Positions 26,529 to 34,571 of a stretch of DNA of 64,000 nucleotides are shown in pieces. A program made the position numbers and the translations under genes. Under the pieces are notes generated by a model that had not been told where the DNA came from, made no database searches, and saw only the letters and a program-made list of their open reading frames with translations. This stretch comes from Nocardia sp. XZ_19_385 (lineage in GTDB: Bacteria > Actinomycetota > Actinomycetes > Mycobacteriales > Mycobacteriaceae), in contig NZ_JACVEE010000002.1 in assembly GCF_015355755.1 (NCBI RefSeq), positions 1 through 64,000 of the forward strand. The letters are read 5' to 3'. Numbering within the stretch: the first letter of the stretch is position 1; the number at the start of each line of letters is the position of its first letter.

Positions 26529-27251
26529 TCAGACCCTGCGGCCGACGCTGTACGCGGCGGCGCGGTCCCGGACGGTGCGCATGTATTGATTGGACTGGTT
26601 ATAGGTCAGCAGCGCCCGATGCCACCCGACTTCGGAGGTGAGGTCGCCACCGCTGGCGCAGAGGTATCTGGCCGCGGTGAGCGCCGCGTCGTCGATGCTC
26701 TGCGGATCGGCGAAGCCGTCGCCGTTGGCGTCCACGCCCCAGCGCTTCCAGGTTTCCGGGATGAATTGCAGTGGGCCGACGGCACGGTCGTACACCATGT
26801 CACCGTCGAGCTTGCCGCCGTCGGAGTCTCTGATCTCGGCGACGCCCGGGGCGCCGTCGAGCGGGATGCCGATGATCGGCGGGCGCACGGCGCCGTCGCC
26901 GCCGGGCTCCGAGCGGCCGTGGGTGCCGTGTTTGCTCTCCACGCTCGCGATCCCGGCGATCGTCGTCCAGGCGATGCCGCAATCCGGTCTGGATCTGGCC
27001 AGCACCGCGGCCGCGTAGCCATAGGCTTCCAGCGCGACGTTCGGTATCCCGAGACCGCTCTGCCCGTCGGCCCATTCGGCCAGCTGCGCGGCGGTGCGAC
27101 CGGGTGCATCGAGGTCGATCGCGGGCACGGGCACACCCGGACCCGGCGGTATCCCCTCGGGGATCGGTGTCAGCGTGCCCGTACCCCCACATCCGGCGAG
27201 TACCAGGGTCACTATCGCAGCGGCCGCAACGCCGGTCGTTTTCAGGAGCAC
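26529..27251 (-). CDS. lpqU: Lytic-transglycosylase-fold lipoprotein (LpqU-like), 240 aa
   Basis: The GTG at 27251 leaves a lipoprotein signal LLKTTGVAAAAIVTLVLAGC with lipobox LAGC. The ribosome site is very close to this GTG, so the start is not certain. The rest shows a soluble-lytic-transglycosylase-like core: a catalytic Glu in IAGIASVESKHGTHGRS, VGPLQFIPETWKRWGVDANG, and LTAARYLCASGGDL with TYNQSNQYM. Such proteins cleave or bind peptidoglycan at the outer face of the membrane. It lies next to eno as lpqU (Rv1022) does in mycobacteria. The next gene upstream here is not mazG but the accessory iron-box cluster. Confidence 0.85.
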   Translation of the reverse strand: MLLKTTGVAAAAIVTLVLAGCGGTGTLTPIPEGIPPGPGVPVPAIDLDAPGRTAAQLAEWADGQSGLGIPNVALEAYGYAAAVLARSRPDCGIAWTTIAGIASVESKHGTHGRSEPGGDGAVRPPIIGIPLDGAPGVAEIRDSDGGKLDGDMVYDRAVGPLQFIPETWKRWGVDANGDGFADPQSIDDAALTAARYLCASGGDLTSEVGWHRALLTYNQSNQYMRTVRDRAAAYSVGRRV

Positions 27252-27484
27252 CCCTCCATCATCCAGGTGTTTCGGAGTGCTCCCCCGGATTGCGACAAAC
27301 AACGCAAACCGGGGCCGGTGAGGGCGGCCCTCCGGCGCGTCGTCGCAGGTCCGAGCCGCGCAGTGGAAATACGTGCGGCAGCGCTCTTTTGGTGGCGGCG
27401 GGAAGATCCCGCGCTGCGCTCACGATGACGAGGCCGCACCCGGATCGACAAGCTGCCAGGGTTATTCGGCGTACCGCGACCGAA

Positions 27485-27503
27485 TTAGGCTAGCCTGGCC
27501 TGC
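27485..27503. promoter_or_regulatory. Candidate IdeR/DtxR iron box upstream of the ABC importer
   Basis: TTAGGCTAGCCTGGCCTGC matches the DtxR-family consensus TTAGGTTAGSCTAACCTAA at 14 of 19 positions, with a perfect left half apart from one base. It lies 52 bases upstream of the start of the substrate-binding protein. Binding of Fe(II)-IdeR there would repress the importer when iron is plentiful. Confidence 0.65.
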
Positions 27504-27555
27504 GCTGAGGTATGCGCGTTCCGGCGGCCTCCGGTAGTACTCGAGGGAGACAGTA

Positions 27556-29067
27556 ATGGCTTGGAACCGGCGTCAGGTTCTGCGCGGTGGCGTAGGAGTC
27601 GGAGCGCTACTGCTGCTGGCCGCGTGCTCGGACGGGGACAAGGCAAGCGGGCCAGCGCGCGGCGGAACACTGCGGGTCGGCGCGGTCGGCACCGCGGCGC
27701 GGATCGAGCGGGATCCGCACGCCAACCTCAGCAATGACAGCGACTTCCTCATCACCGCACTGGTTTACGACGCGCTGACCGTGCCGGGCGGGAATCCCAA
27801 TGTGGCGCCGCGCCTGGCGAGCAAGTGGGAATCCGACGCCGAACGCAAGCGCTGGACCTTCACCCTCGCCGAAGGTGCGACCTTCCACGACGGGACGCCG
27901 GTCACCTCCGAGGATGTGGTGTGGTCACTGCGCCGTCTGCGATCTGTCGGCGGGGCCTCGAAAATGCCTGTCGCCGAGGCGGACATCAACGCCGACGGCC
28001 CGACCCGGGTGATACTCACCGTGCCCGAGCCGAACAGTCAGCTGCCGCTGCTGGTCCGGCTGATGACCTTCGTCGTCAAGACCGGCACCACCGATTTCAC
28101 CAAGGCGATCGGCACCGGTCCGTTCCGGTTGGAGTCCTATCAGGGCGGCAACGCGCGGCTGGTGCGCAACGAGCGCTGGCACGGGCCGGCGCCGCTGCTG
28201 GACGCCATCGAGGTGACCATGTTCGAAAGCGCCACGGCGCTGGGGAACGCGGTGCTCGGTGGCCAGATCGATCTGGCCTCGAACGTGGGCGCGATCGCCG
28301 GGCGCACGGCCGAGGGTCGCGGTGACCTGCAGGTGGTGCGGCGGTCCAACGACACCATGCTCGGCGTGGCCATGCGCGCCGCGGACGGACCGTTCGCCGA
28401 TCCGCGGGTGCGCACCGCCATCCGGCTCGGCGTGGACCGGAAAGCCCTGGTGAATCAGGTGCACTCGGGTTACGGCACCGTCGCCAACGACATCCTCGGC
28501 ACCGCCGACCCGAACTACGACACCACCATTCCGCAGCGTTCCCGCGAGATCGACCGCGCGAAAACCCTGCTGCGCGAAGCGAATTTCGACACCGGCAAGA
28601 CCTATCCGCTGGTCACCAAGGCCGAAGCGCCGGGCGAGGTGGAGTCGGCCCGGGTGCTCGCCACCCAGCTCGCCGAGATCGGGGTGAAACTCGAGGTCGT
28701 CGTGCAGGAGTCCAACGCCTTCTACGACCAGACCTGGCTGAACGCGCCGTTCTACACGGTGTCCTGGGGCACCAACGATTCGACGCTGTTCTACGCCGAC
28801 AAGCTGCTGGCGAGCCGCTCCAACCGCAACGAAACCGCGTTCAAGGACGCCGAATTCGACGCGGCCACCTCGAAGGCGCTCGCCGCCCGTGACGACGCCG
28901 AATACACGGCCGCCTGTAAAACGCTGCAGCGCATCCAATACGACCGCGGCGGCTACCTGGTCTGGGGCATGGCCGACGGCATCGACATCGCCTCCGCCAA
29001 GGTGCGCGACCTCCCGGCCCTCGGCGGCTACGCCCGCGTGCAGCTGGAACGGGCCTGGCTGGAGTGA
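27556..29067 (+). CDS. ABC transporter substrate-binding lipoprotein (SBP_bac_5 / OppA-NikA type), 503 aa
   Basis: This is an exported solute-binding protein. The N-terminus MAWNRRQVLRGGVGVGALLL contains a twin-arginine-like RR and a lipobox LLAAC with Cys24, so it is a membrane-anchored lipoprotein. Family signs are WESDAERKRWTFTLAEGATF followed by HDGTPVTSEDVVWSLRRL, IGTGPFRLESYQGG, and VRTAIRLGVDRKALVNQVHS. This family binds peptides, nickel or metal chelates. An iron box 52 bases upstream suggests uptake of a metallophore or its metal complex. Its stop overlaps the permease GTG by 4 bases. The ligand cannot be read from the sequence. Confidence 0.9.
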   Translation: MAWNRRQVLRGGVGVGALLLLAACSDGDKASGPARGGTLRVGAVGTAARIERDPHANLSNDSDFLITALVYDALTVPGGNPNVAPRLASKWESDAERKRWTFTLAEGATFHDGTPVTSEDVVWSLRRLRSVGGASKMPVAEADINADGPTRVILTVPEPNSQLPLLVRLMTFVVKTGTTDFTKAIGTGPFRLESYQGGNARLVRNERWHGPAPLLDAIEVTMFESATALGNAVLGGQIDLASNVGAIAGRTAEGRGDLQVVRRSNDTMLGVAMRAADGPFADPRVRTAIRLGVDRKALVNQVHSGYGTVANDILGTADPNYDTTIPQRSREIDRAKTLLREANFDTGKTYPLVTKAEAPGEVESARVLATQLAEIGVKLEVVVQESNAFYDQTWLNAPFYTVSWGTNDSTLFYADKLLASRSNRNETAFKDAEFDAATSKALAARDDAEYTAACKTLQRIQYDRGGYLVWGMADGIDIASAKVRDLPALGGYARVQLERAWLE

Positions 29068-30188
29068 AATCCTTCACGCGACTGCTGTTCCGGCGCATCG
29101 GTCTCCTGATCGCGCTGCTGGCAACGGTTTTCGTGGCCGTGGACCTGCTGCCGGGCAGTACCGGCCGCGCGGTCCTCGGCCGGGAGGCGTCGGCGGAGCA
29201 GGTCGCGCGCAAGGAGCACGAACTCGGGTTGGATCGGCCGCTGGCGGTGCGGTTTCTCGACTGGATGTCCGGGGTTCTGACCGGCGATTTCGGGCGTACA
29301 GCGCGTGGGCGATCCATCAATGAGCTACTGGCGGAAAAGTTTCCGCCCACGTTGTTGCTCGGCGGGTTGGCACTCGTCGTCACCGTCGTGATTTCGATGC
29401 TGCTCGGCGCTTGGTGGGCGGCCGCTTCCCGGCCACTCAGCCTGCGCAGGCCGAGCTCGGCAATCGAGCACCCGCCATCCGAGCGCCTACCGTCCTCGTC
29501 ATCCCCGCATGGTTCTGGCCGAGCTCCAGAACATGAGCATCGGAGCGGCTGGCCGTTCCGAAGGCCGACGTCTGGGACCCAGCCACGAGTACGCCGAGAC
29601 GACCGGAGGTTCCGCACCGCGTCTGCCGCAGCGCTGACCCGAACGTTGCAACCTGCGACCACAGTGGCGGCAGCGATACCTGAATTCGTACTCGCGACCC
29701 TTTTGATCATGGTGTTCGCCTTGGCCACCGGGTGGCTGCCAGCTGTCACCATCACCGATCGATCGGGGTTCCCTGTCAGCGCCGACATGCTGGTGCTGCC
29801 GGTACTCGCCTTGGCAATCCCGCAGATCGGCTGGAACACGCGGGTCGTGCGCGCCGCTCTCACCGACGCCGCACAGGCACCCCATGTCGAAAGCGCCGTA
29901 CTGGAGGGCCTTTCGACTCGCGTGGTGCTGCATCGCCACGTTCTTCCGTTCGCGGCGCCGACCATCGTGGCCAGCTTCGCCACCACCGTCGGCATGGTGC
30001 TCGGCGGATCACTCGTGGTCGAAACCATCTTCAACTACCCGGGGCTCGGCGCGGTGCTGGCCGGGTCGGTCGCCGACCGGGACACCTCGGTCGTCGCCGC
30101 CGTCGTCGCGCTGTCCGGTGTGGTCATCATGCTGATGCTCGCGGTCGCCGACGGCATCCGCGCCTGGTCGCTGCGGGGTCGCGGATGA
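29064..30188 (+). CDS. ABC permease (DppB/OppB type) with an in-frame insertion, 374 aa
   Basis: The GTG at 29064 overlaps the previous stop (GTGA). The DppB-type N-terminus (MKSFTRLLFRRIGLLIALLA, then ELGLDRPLAVRFLDWMSGVL and TGDFGRTARG) and the conserved permease half (EFVLATLLIMVFALATGWLP onward to GLGAVLAGSV) are present. Between them, at about residues 125-190, lies a hydrophilic Ser/Pro/Arg-rich stretch with no counterpart in the family. The protein is about 60 residues longer than usual. The insert sits in the loop between helix 2 and the helix before the EAA-type domain, and keeps the reading frame. Function may survive if the loop tolerates it. Confidence 0.82.
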   Translation: MKSFTRLLFRRIGLLIALLATVFVAVDLLPGSTGRAVLGREASAEQVARKEHELGLDRPLAVRFLDWMSGVLTGDFGRTARGRSINELLAEKFPPTLLLGGLALVVTVVISMLLGAWWAAASRPLSLRRPSSAIEHPPSERLPSSSSPHGSGRAPEHEHRSGWPFRRPTSGTQPRVRRDDRRFRTASAAALTRTLQPATTVAAAIPEFVLATLLIMVFALATGWLPAVTITDRSGFPVSADMLVLPVLALAIPQIGWNTRVVRAALTDAAQAPHVESAVLEGLSTRVVLHRHVLPFAAPTIVASFATTVGMVLGGSLVVETIFNYPGLGAVLAGSVADRDTSVVAAVVALSGVVIMLMLAVADGIRAWSLRGRG

Positions 30189-33100
30189 GACTCTCGCATT
30201 GGCGGGCACGCGTATCACCGCTCCTGGCCATTCTGCCCGCGCTGCTCGTTATCGCTGTAGCCGCGCTGGGACCCAGCCTGGCATCGCACCCTGCGGAGGA
30301 AGCGCTCGGCATTCCGTTCGGCCGGCCGAGCGCCGAAGCCTGGCTCGGGACGGACCGCCTCGGCCGGGACGTATTCAGCCAATTGCTCTACGGCGGTTGG
30401 GGCCTGCTGATCGTGGCGGCGGCGATCGCGATTCTGGTGACGGGTGTCGCCTGTGTGCTCGGTGCGACCGCCGCGCTGCGACCGCGCGTCGGCTCGATCA
30501 TCGAGAGCGCGACCGATTTCGCGATGCTGATGCCCGCCGTGCTCGGCATCCTGCTGGTGCTGACGTCCTGGCCGGATGCGGGCACCTACGGGCTCATCGT
30601 GGTGGCGCTGCTGTTCGGGGTGCCCTATTGCGCACGGGTTTTCGCTGCCGCCGCAGCGGGGATCGCGGCCAGCGGCTACGTCGAAAGCGCGAAAGCCAGC
30701 GGAGAACGACTGCCACACCTCATCTTTCGCGAAGTCATCCCGAACCTGAGGGACGTGCTCACCACGCAGCTCGGGCTGCGCTTCGTCGTCGGCATCTACA
30801 TGGTCAGCACCGCTTCTTTCCTCCAGTTGCCGACCAGTCTGGGCGCGGCGAACTGGGCGGTCATGGTGCGTGAGAACACCTCTGGGTTACTGCTGAACCC
30901 CTGGTCTGTGCTCGCGCCCAGCCTCGCGATCGCGATTGTCGCCGTCAGTGTGAACCTCGCGGTCGACGGATTCGGCCGCACGGAGCGGCCACTCGGTTCC
31001 AGCGTGGAATCACCCGACGCCGCGGCGCTGACCGCGCGATTCAGCTCGGTACAGACCACCGAGCCGGAGAGTTCGACAGACTCGACCGACGAGCACTTTG
31101 AGGCGGAAACCGCCAGCACTGCCGGCGCGCCAGTGGCGGAGACCCGGACACCAGCAGTGGAGTCAGCCGCCGACTCCGAGGGCAACGCTTTGACTCTCGG
31201 CCAACCGTATGCCGGGGCGACTCGGCGACGTAGCTGGAGGATGGCGCAGGGCCGTCAGAGTGACGGATTCCCGGCGAGTGACGGGCTCCCGTCGAGTGGC
31301 GGGCTCCCGTCGGATGGCGGGCTCCCGTCGAGTGGCGGGCTCCCGTCGAGTGGCGGGCTCCCGTCGAGTGGCGGGCTCCCGTCGAGTGGCGGGCTCCCGT
31401 CGAGTGGTGGATTCCCAGCGAGTGGCGACGCCGTGGTGGTCGATGCGTTGGCGGTACGTGGGCGCAACGGCCAGAAGTTGTTCGGGCCCATTACGTTTCG
31501 GATGGATCCAGGCACCGTCACTGCCCTGACCGGCCCCTCCGGCTCAGGCAAGACCACGCTGATGCGCGCGCTGCTCGGCCATATTCCGACCGGCGCGACG
31601 CGGTCGGCAGGCTCGGTAGCTGTCGGCGGGCATGACGTGTTCGCCCTGGACCCCGCTGCCCTGCAACGGTTCCGCCGTGAGCACATCGCCTATGTCGGCC
31701 AGGATCCCGGCTCCGTGCTCAACCCGCTGATGCGCGTGCGCAAGTTGCTGGCCGAGGTCGCGTGCGACTCGTCGGAAACAGCCCTGCTCGAAACATTGGC
31801 ACTGGTCGGGCTTTCCGCTGAACATCTGCGCAGGCATCCGGGCGAGCTGTCCGGCGGTCAGCAGCGCCGAGTCGCGCTGGCACGGGCGCTGGTGCGACGT
31901 ACGAAAGTGCTCGTCCTAGACGAGCCCTTAGCCGGTCTGCACGGCACCCTGCGCACCGATATCGCTCAGCTGCTGCGCCGCATCGCGGCCGAGCGCGGTG
32001 TCGCGATCCTGCTGTCCGGCCACGACACCGCCACCATTCACGCCGTCGCCGACAACCTCATCGAGCTGGGCGTGCCGTGGCACACCGAGTCAGGAGCCGG
32101 GGAGCTCGTAGTCGAACCAGATGTGATGCCCGCCTTCGGCATCGACGTTCAGCCCGCCGGTGCCGGTGATGCCCGCGAGTTCGCCGGTGCCGCTGTTGGG
32201 GACGATGAGGAAGAACTCGTCCGAGCGGTCCGTGCCGCCGGTGGTCGCCGAGTGGGCGAAGTTGAAGGCGCCGGTGCGGCCGCCGAGGGTGCCTTCGAAG
32301 GATTCCATCGCGAGGTAGGTGCCCGCGCCGGAGGCCATGTCGAAGGCGGAGGTGAACAGGGTGGCCGAGCGGCCGGTGATCTCCCCGGCGAACTCCTTTT
32401 CCATGGTGGCGATACCGACCGGGAGGGCGGTCTCGATCGGCGGATCGGGCGCGACGTCGGTGGGGACGAACGCGGTGACGGAGAAGGTACCGATGGCTTT
32501 CATTCGGCAGATGCTAGCGATGCGGACCGACAAGCGATCGCTTTACGCGCCAGCGGCATCGATGCGCAGGCCGGCGGGAGACCGGTGCTGTCGGCGATCG
32601 ACCTCGAGTTGCCCGCCGGGTCGGCGCTGGCGGTCGTCGGCGCCTCCGGTGCCGGGAAGACCACGCTGGCGCGGGTGATCGCAGGGTTGCACCAGCACGC
32701 GACGGGTTTCCTGGAACTCGGCGACAGGCGGCTGCGCGTCGGGCCCGGGCGGCGAATCCGATACGGCGGGAATGGTATTCAGCTGGTCACGCAGAACCCA
32801 TTGTCCGCACTGAACCCGCGCCGCACGGTCGCGCAGACCCTCGGACGTCCGCTGCGCCGGATCAGCCATACCCCGGAACACGCACTGCGCCAGCGCATCA
32901 CCGAGCTGCTCGACTCGGTGGAACTGGCACCGGAGCTGGCCGACCGCTATCCGCACCAGCTTTCGGGCGGCCAACGCCAGCGCGTGGCCCTGGCCCGCGC
33001 CCTCGCGGCCGACCCCGCCGTGCTCGTCTGCGACGAGATCACCTCCGCGCTCGATCACGCGACCGCGACTTCGATCATGAACCTACTCGACCGAATTCGC

Positions 33101-33268
33101 TCCGACCGCGGCACAGCCCTGCTGGTGATCACCCACGACATGCGCCTCGTCGCCGGACATTGCGCCCATATCGTCGTTCTCGACCACGGTGCGATCGTCG
33201 AATCCGGCTCGGCCACAGTGATTCTCGACGCACCCGCACACGCCGCCACACGCGACCTGCTGGGCTGA
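30185..33268 (+). CDS. Fused ABC permease (DppC type) - ATPase - ATPase, 1027 aa
   Basis: The ATG at 30185 overlaps the previous stop (ATGA). The order is: DppC-like permease (about 1-265; LGTDRLGRDVFSQLLYGGWG), an acidic linker, nine GLPSSG-type hexapeptides (361-414), ATPase 1 (Walker A GPSGSGKTT near 452, signature LSGGQQRR near 555, Walker B LVLDEP near 578), a linker at about 636-773 that is antisense to a DUF3224 gene, then ATPase 2 (GASGAGKTT near 819, LSGGQRQRVALARAL near 924, LVCDEITSALD near 945). No stop or new start separates the parts, so one polypeptide is predicted. It would energise uptake of the ligand of the upstream binding protein. Fusion of both ATPases is known in actinobacteria; fusion to the permease is less usual. 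Confidence 0.8.
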   Translation: MRLSHWRARVSPLLAILPALLVIAVAALGPSLASHPAEEALGIPFGRPSAEAWLGTDRLGRDVFSQLLYGGWGLLIVAAAIAILVTGVACVLGATAALRPRVGSIIESATDFAMLMPAVLGILLVLTSWPDAGTYGLIVVALLFGVPYCARVFAAAAAGIAASGYVESAKASGERLPHLIFREVIPNLRDVLTTQLGLRFVVGIYMVSTASFLQLPTSLGAANWAVMVRENTSGLLLNPWSVLAPSLAIAIVAVSVNLAVDGFGRTERPLGSSVESPDAAALTARFSSVQTTEPESSTDSTDEHFEAETASTAGAPVAETRTPAVESAADSEGNALTLGQPYAGATRRRSWRMAQGRQSDGFPASDGLPSSGGLPSDGGLPSSGGLPSSGGLPSSGGLPSSGGLPSSGGFPASGDAVVVDALAVRGRNGQKLFGPITFRMDPGTVTALTGPSGSGKTTLMRALLGHIPTGATRSAGSVAVGGHDVFALDPAALQRFRREHIAYVGQDPGSVLNPLMRVRKLLAEVACDSSETALLETLALVGLSAEHLRRHPGELSGGQQRRVALARALVRRTKVLVLDEPLAGLHGTLRTDIAQLLRRIAAERGVAILLSGHDTATIHAVADNLIELGVPWHTESGAGELVVEPDVMPAFGIDVQPAGAGDAREFAGAAVGDDEEELVRAVRAAGGRRVGEVEGAGAAAEGAFEGFHREVGARAGGHVEGGGEQGGRAAGDLPGELLFHGGDTDREGGLDRRIGRDVGGDERGDGEGTDGFHSADASDADRQAIALRASGIDAQAGGRPVLSAIDLELPAGSALAVVGASGAGKTTLARVIAGLHQHATGFLELGDRRLRVGPGRRIRYGGNGIQLVTQNPLSALNPRRTVAQTLGRPLRRISHTPEHALRQRITELLDSVELAPELADRYPHQLSGGQRQRVALARALAADPAVLVCDEITSALDHATATSIMNLLDRIRSDRGTALLVITHDMRLVAGHCAHIVVLDHGAIVESGSATVILDAPAHAATRDLLG
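31265..31426 (+). repeat. 18 bp minisatellite, nine units
   Basis: There are nine head-to-tail 18 base units; the consensus GGGCTCCCGTCGAGTGGC encodes GLPSSG. The outer units vary (GFPASD and GFPASG) and the inner ones are nearly identical, which suggests recent slippage or unequal exchange. The repeat lies in frame in the linker between the permease and the first ATPase. Copy number can change without a frameshift and would alter linker length only. Confidence 0.95.
32090..32503 (-). CDS. DUF3224 protein, 137 aa, nested antisense in the ABC fusion gene
   Basis: The ATG at 32503 encodes MKAIGTFSVTAFVPTDVAPD. The rest (VGIATMEKEFAGEITGRSAT, YLAMESFEGTLGGRTGAFNF, GTGELAGITGTGGL, ending GHHIWFDYELPGS) matches the DUF3224 family, small beta-barrel proteins of unknown function. 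The whole gene lies on the opposite strand within the open frame of the permease-ATPase-ATPase fusion, exactly in the linker between the two ATPases. The DUF3224 side carries the recognisable protein, so this stretch is better explained as an inserted minus-strand gene whose antisense frame happens to stay open. An insertion into an existing fusion gene is inferred. Confidence 0.75.
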   Translation of the reverse strand: MKAIGTFSVTAFVPTDVAPDPPIETALPVGIATMEKEFAGEITGRSATLFTSAFDMASGAGTYLAMESFEGTLGGRTGAFNFAHSATTGGTDRSDEFFLIVPNSGTGELAGITGTGGLNVDAEGGHHIWFDYELPGS

Positions 33269-33365
33269 CACCAGCCAGAGTTTCCGCTGCTCACGTGCCG
33301 CGCTGGACTGACAGCCCCGGTGCGTTCTACTCTCTCATGCGTATTCGCTATTTTTCCCGACTCGC

Positions 33366-33384
33366 TTAGGTAAGCCTTGCTTAA
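33366..33384. promoter_or_regulatory. Candidate IdeR/DtxR iron box upstream of the biosynthetic genes
   Basis: TTAGGTAAGCCTTGCTTAA matches the consensus TTAGGTTAGSCTAACCTAA at 15 of 19 positions, with an intact TTAGGT start and TTAA end. It is 77 bases upstream of the dioxygenase GTG at 33462, where it would cover the promoter. This is the best iron box in the window. Confidence 0.75.
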
Positions 33385-33461
33385 GGCGGCGCGAGGTACT
33401 AGCTTCGCAGTGCGACACGTCTTAACCCGCCTTTCGACTGATGCGAAGAAGGGACCTCTAG

Positions 33462-34571
33462 GTGAAAAGCGTTCTCTCCGAACGTAAGACGCTTCACCCG
33501 CAGGACATCGAACGACGCGAGCTCCCGCCCGAGGCCGGGCACGCGGTGCGTGCGCTCGCACGTGAGATCTGCACCACATTGGCCGCGCAACCGGGCGGAG
33601 TCGGCCGGGCGCTGACCAATCCGGCGCTGGCCGAGCACATCGACCGCCGAGCCACCGAATTGCCCGGCGCCGTACGCGAAACCATGCGCGCGCCGGCCAC
33701 CACCGCCGGCGCCACCATCGTCAGCGGCCTGCCGCTGTCCGACGACGAGCTCGGGCCGACCCCGCACAGCTGGCGGGACGCGGTGCGCTGGAGCGAACTC
33801 GACATCGTGATGTTGCTGCTGGCCCGTTGTGCGGGTGAGCCTTTCGGCTGGGCCGGCCAGCAGGACGGGCGCCTGGTCAACAACATTCTGCCGACGCCGG
33901 GCCACGAGGACGAACAGTCCGGCGCGAGCAGCAAGACGCTGCTGTGCCCGCACACCGAGGACGCCTTCCACCCGCAGCGCGCGAACCTGCTGATGCTGGG
34001 GTGCCTGCGCAACCCCGACATGGTCGGGACCACCGTCTCCTCGGTACGGCGGGTCGAGCTCAGCGCCGACGAGTACCGGCTGCTCGAAGCGCCGACGCTG
34101 CCGATCCTGCCGGATGTGTCCTACGGCAGCGATCACGAACGCCACACCGCGTCGCCGCTGCCCACCGTCTGGTCCGAAACACCGGGCAGCACAGCCGATC
34201 TCACGCTGCGCTACGACCCCGCCTACACCCCGCTCGACGACGCCGGCCCGGACTTCCGCCAGGCCTACGCGCGGCTGACCGCCGAGCTGGAACGCGTCTG
34301 CGTCACCGCCGCCCTGCGCCCCGGCGAACTGCTGCTGGTGGACAACGATGTCGCCGTGCACGGCCGCGTACCCTTCACCGCGCGTTACGACGGCACCGAC
34401 CGCTGGCTCAAGCGGGTCAACATCCGCCTGCCGGAACGGCGGCGCCGGGCCGCCGAAGCCGACGAGAATGGGTACGGCCAGCGGATTGTCGCCCCATTCG
34501 CTGCGCGAACGGACGTGGTGGCGGGATCAGGTTGGGACCGAGATGATCGAGGAACCGTTGAACACTCGTGA
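33462..34571 (+). CDS. Fe(II)/2-oxoglutarate dioxygenase, arginine-hydroxylase (VioC/clavaminate synthase) type, 369 aa
   Basis: The GTG at 33462 has an AAGAAGGGA site upstream. The iron ligands are His164-x-Glu166 (CPHTEDAFHPQRANLLML) and His300 (NDVAVHGRVPF); Arg314 (DRWLKRVN) lies 14 residues after His300, as in VioC where it binds 2-oxoglutarate. The HxE variant and the CPHTEDAFHP context are typical of beta-hydroxylases of free arginine, enduracididine or asparagine-like amino acids. The enzyme should hydroxylate an amino acid building block using O2 and 2-oxoglutarate. The SbnB-like product downstream releases 2-oxoglutarate, which could supply this enzyme. The stop overlaps the next start by 29 bases, and an iron box precedes the gene. 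Confidence 0.88.
   Translation: MKSVLSERKTLHPQDIERRELPPEAGHAVRALAREICTTLAAQPGGVGRALTNPALAEHIDRRATELPGAVRETMRAPATTAGATIVSGLPLSDDELGPTPHSWRDAVRWSELDIVMLLLARCAGEPFGWAGQQDGRLVNNILPTPGHEDEQSGASSKTLLCPHTEDAFHPQRANLLMLGCLRNPDMVGTTVSSVRRVELSADEYRLLEAPTLPILPDVSYGSDHERHTASPLPTVWSETPGSTADLTLRYDPAYTPLDDAGPDFRQAYARLTAELERVCVTAALRPGELLLVDNDVAVHGRVPFTARYDGTDRWLKRVNIRLPERRRRAAEADENGYGQRIVAPFAARTDVVAGSGWDRDDRGTVEHS

Noticed and set aside
29509..29637. 42-codon ORF (MVLAELQNMSIGAAG) resembling a lanthipeptide leader
   Set aside because: The LxxLQ-like text is suggestive, but there is no Cys in the presumed core and no modifying enzyme nearby. It is more simply part of the in-frame permease insertion.
31265..31426. 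CRISPR-like array
   Set aside because: The units are 18 bases, contiguous with no spacers, and encode an in-frame GLPSSG hexapeptide. It is a minisatellite. No other CRISPR-like pattern is seen in the window.
30185..33268. Splitting the long frame into separate dppC, dppD and dppF genes
   Set aside because: No stop codon, start codon or ribosome site occurs at the domain borders, so a single polypeptide is the direct reading.
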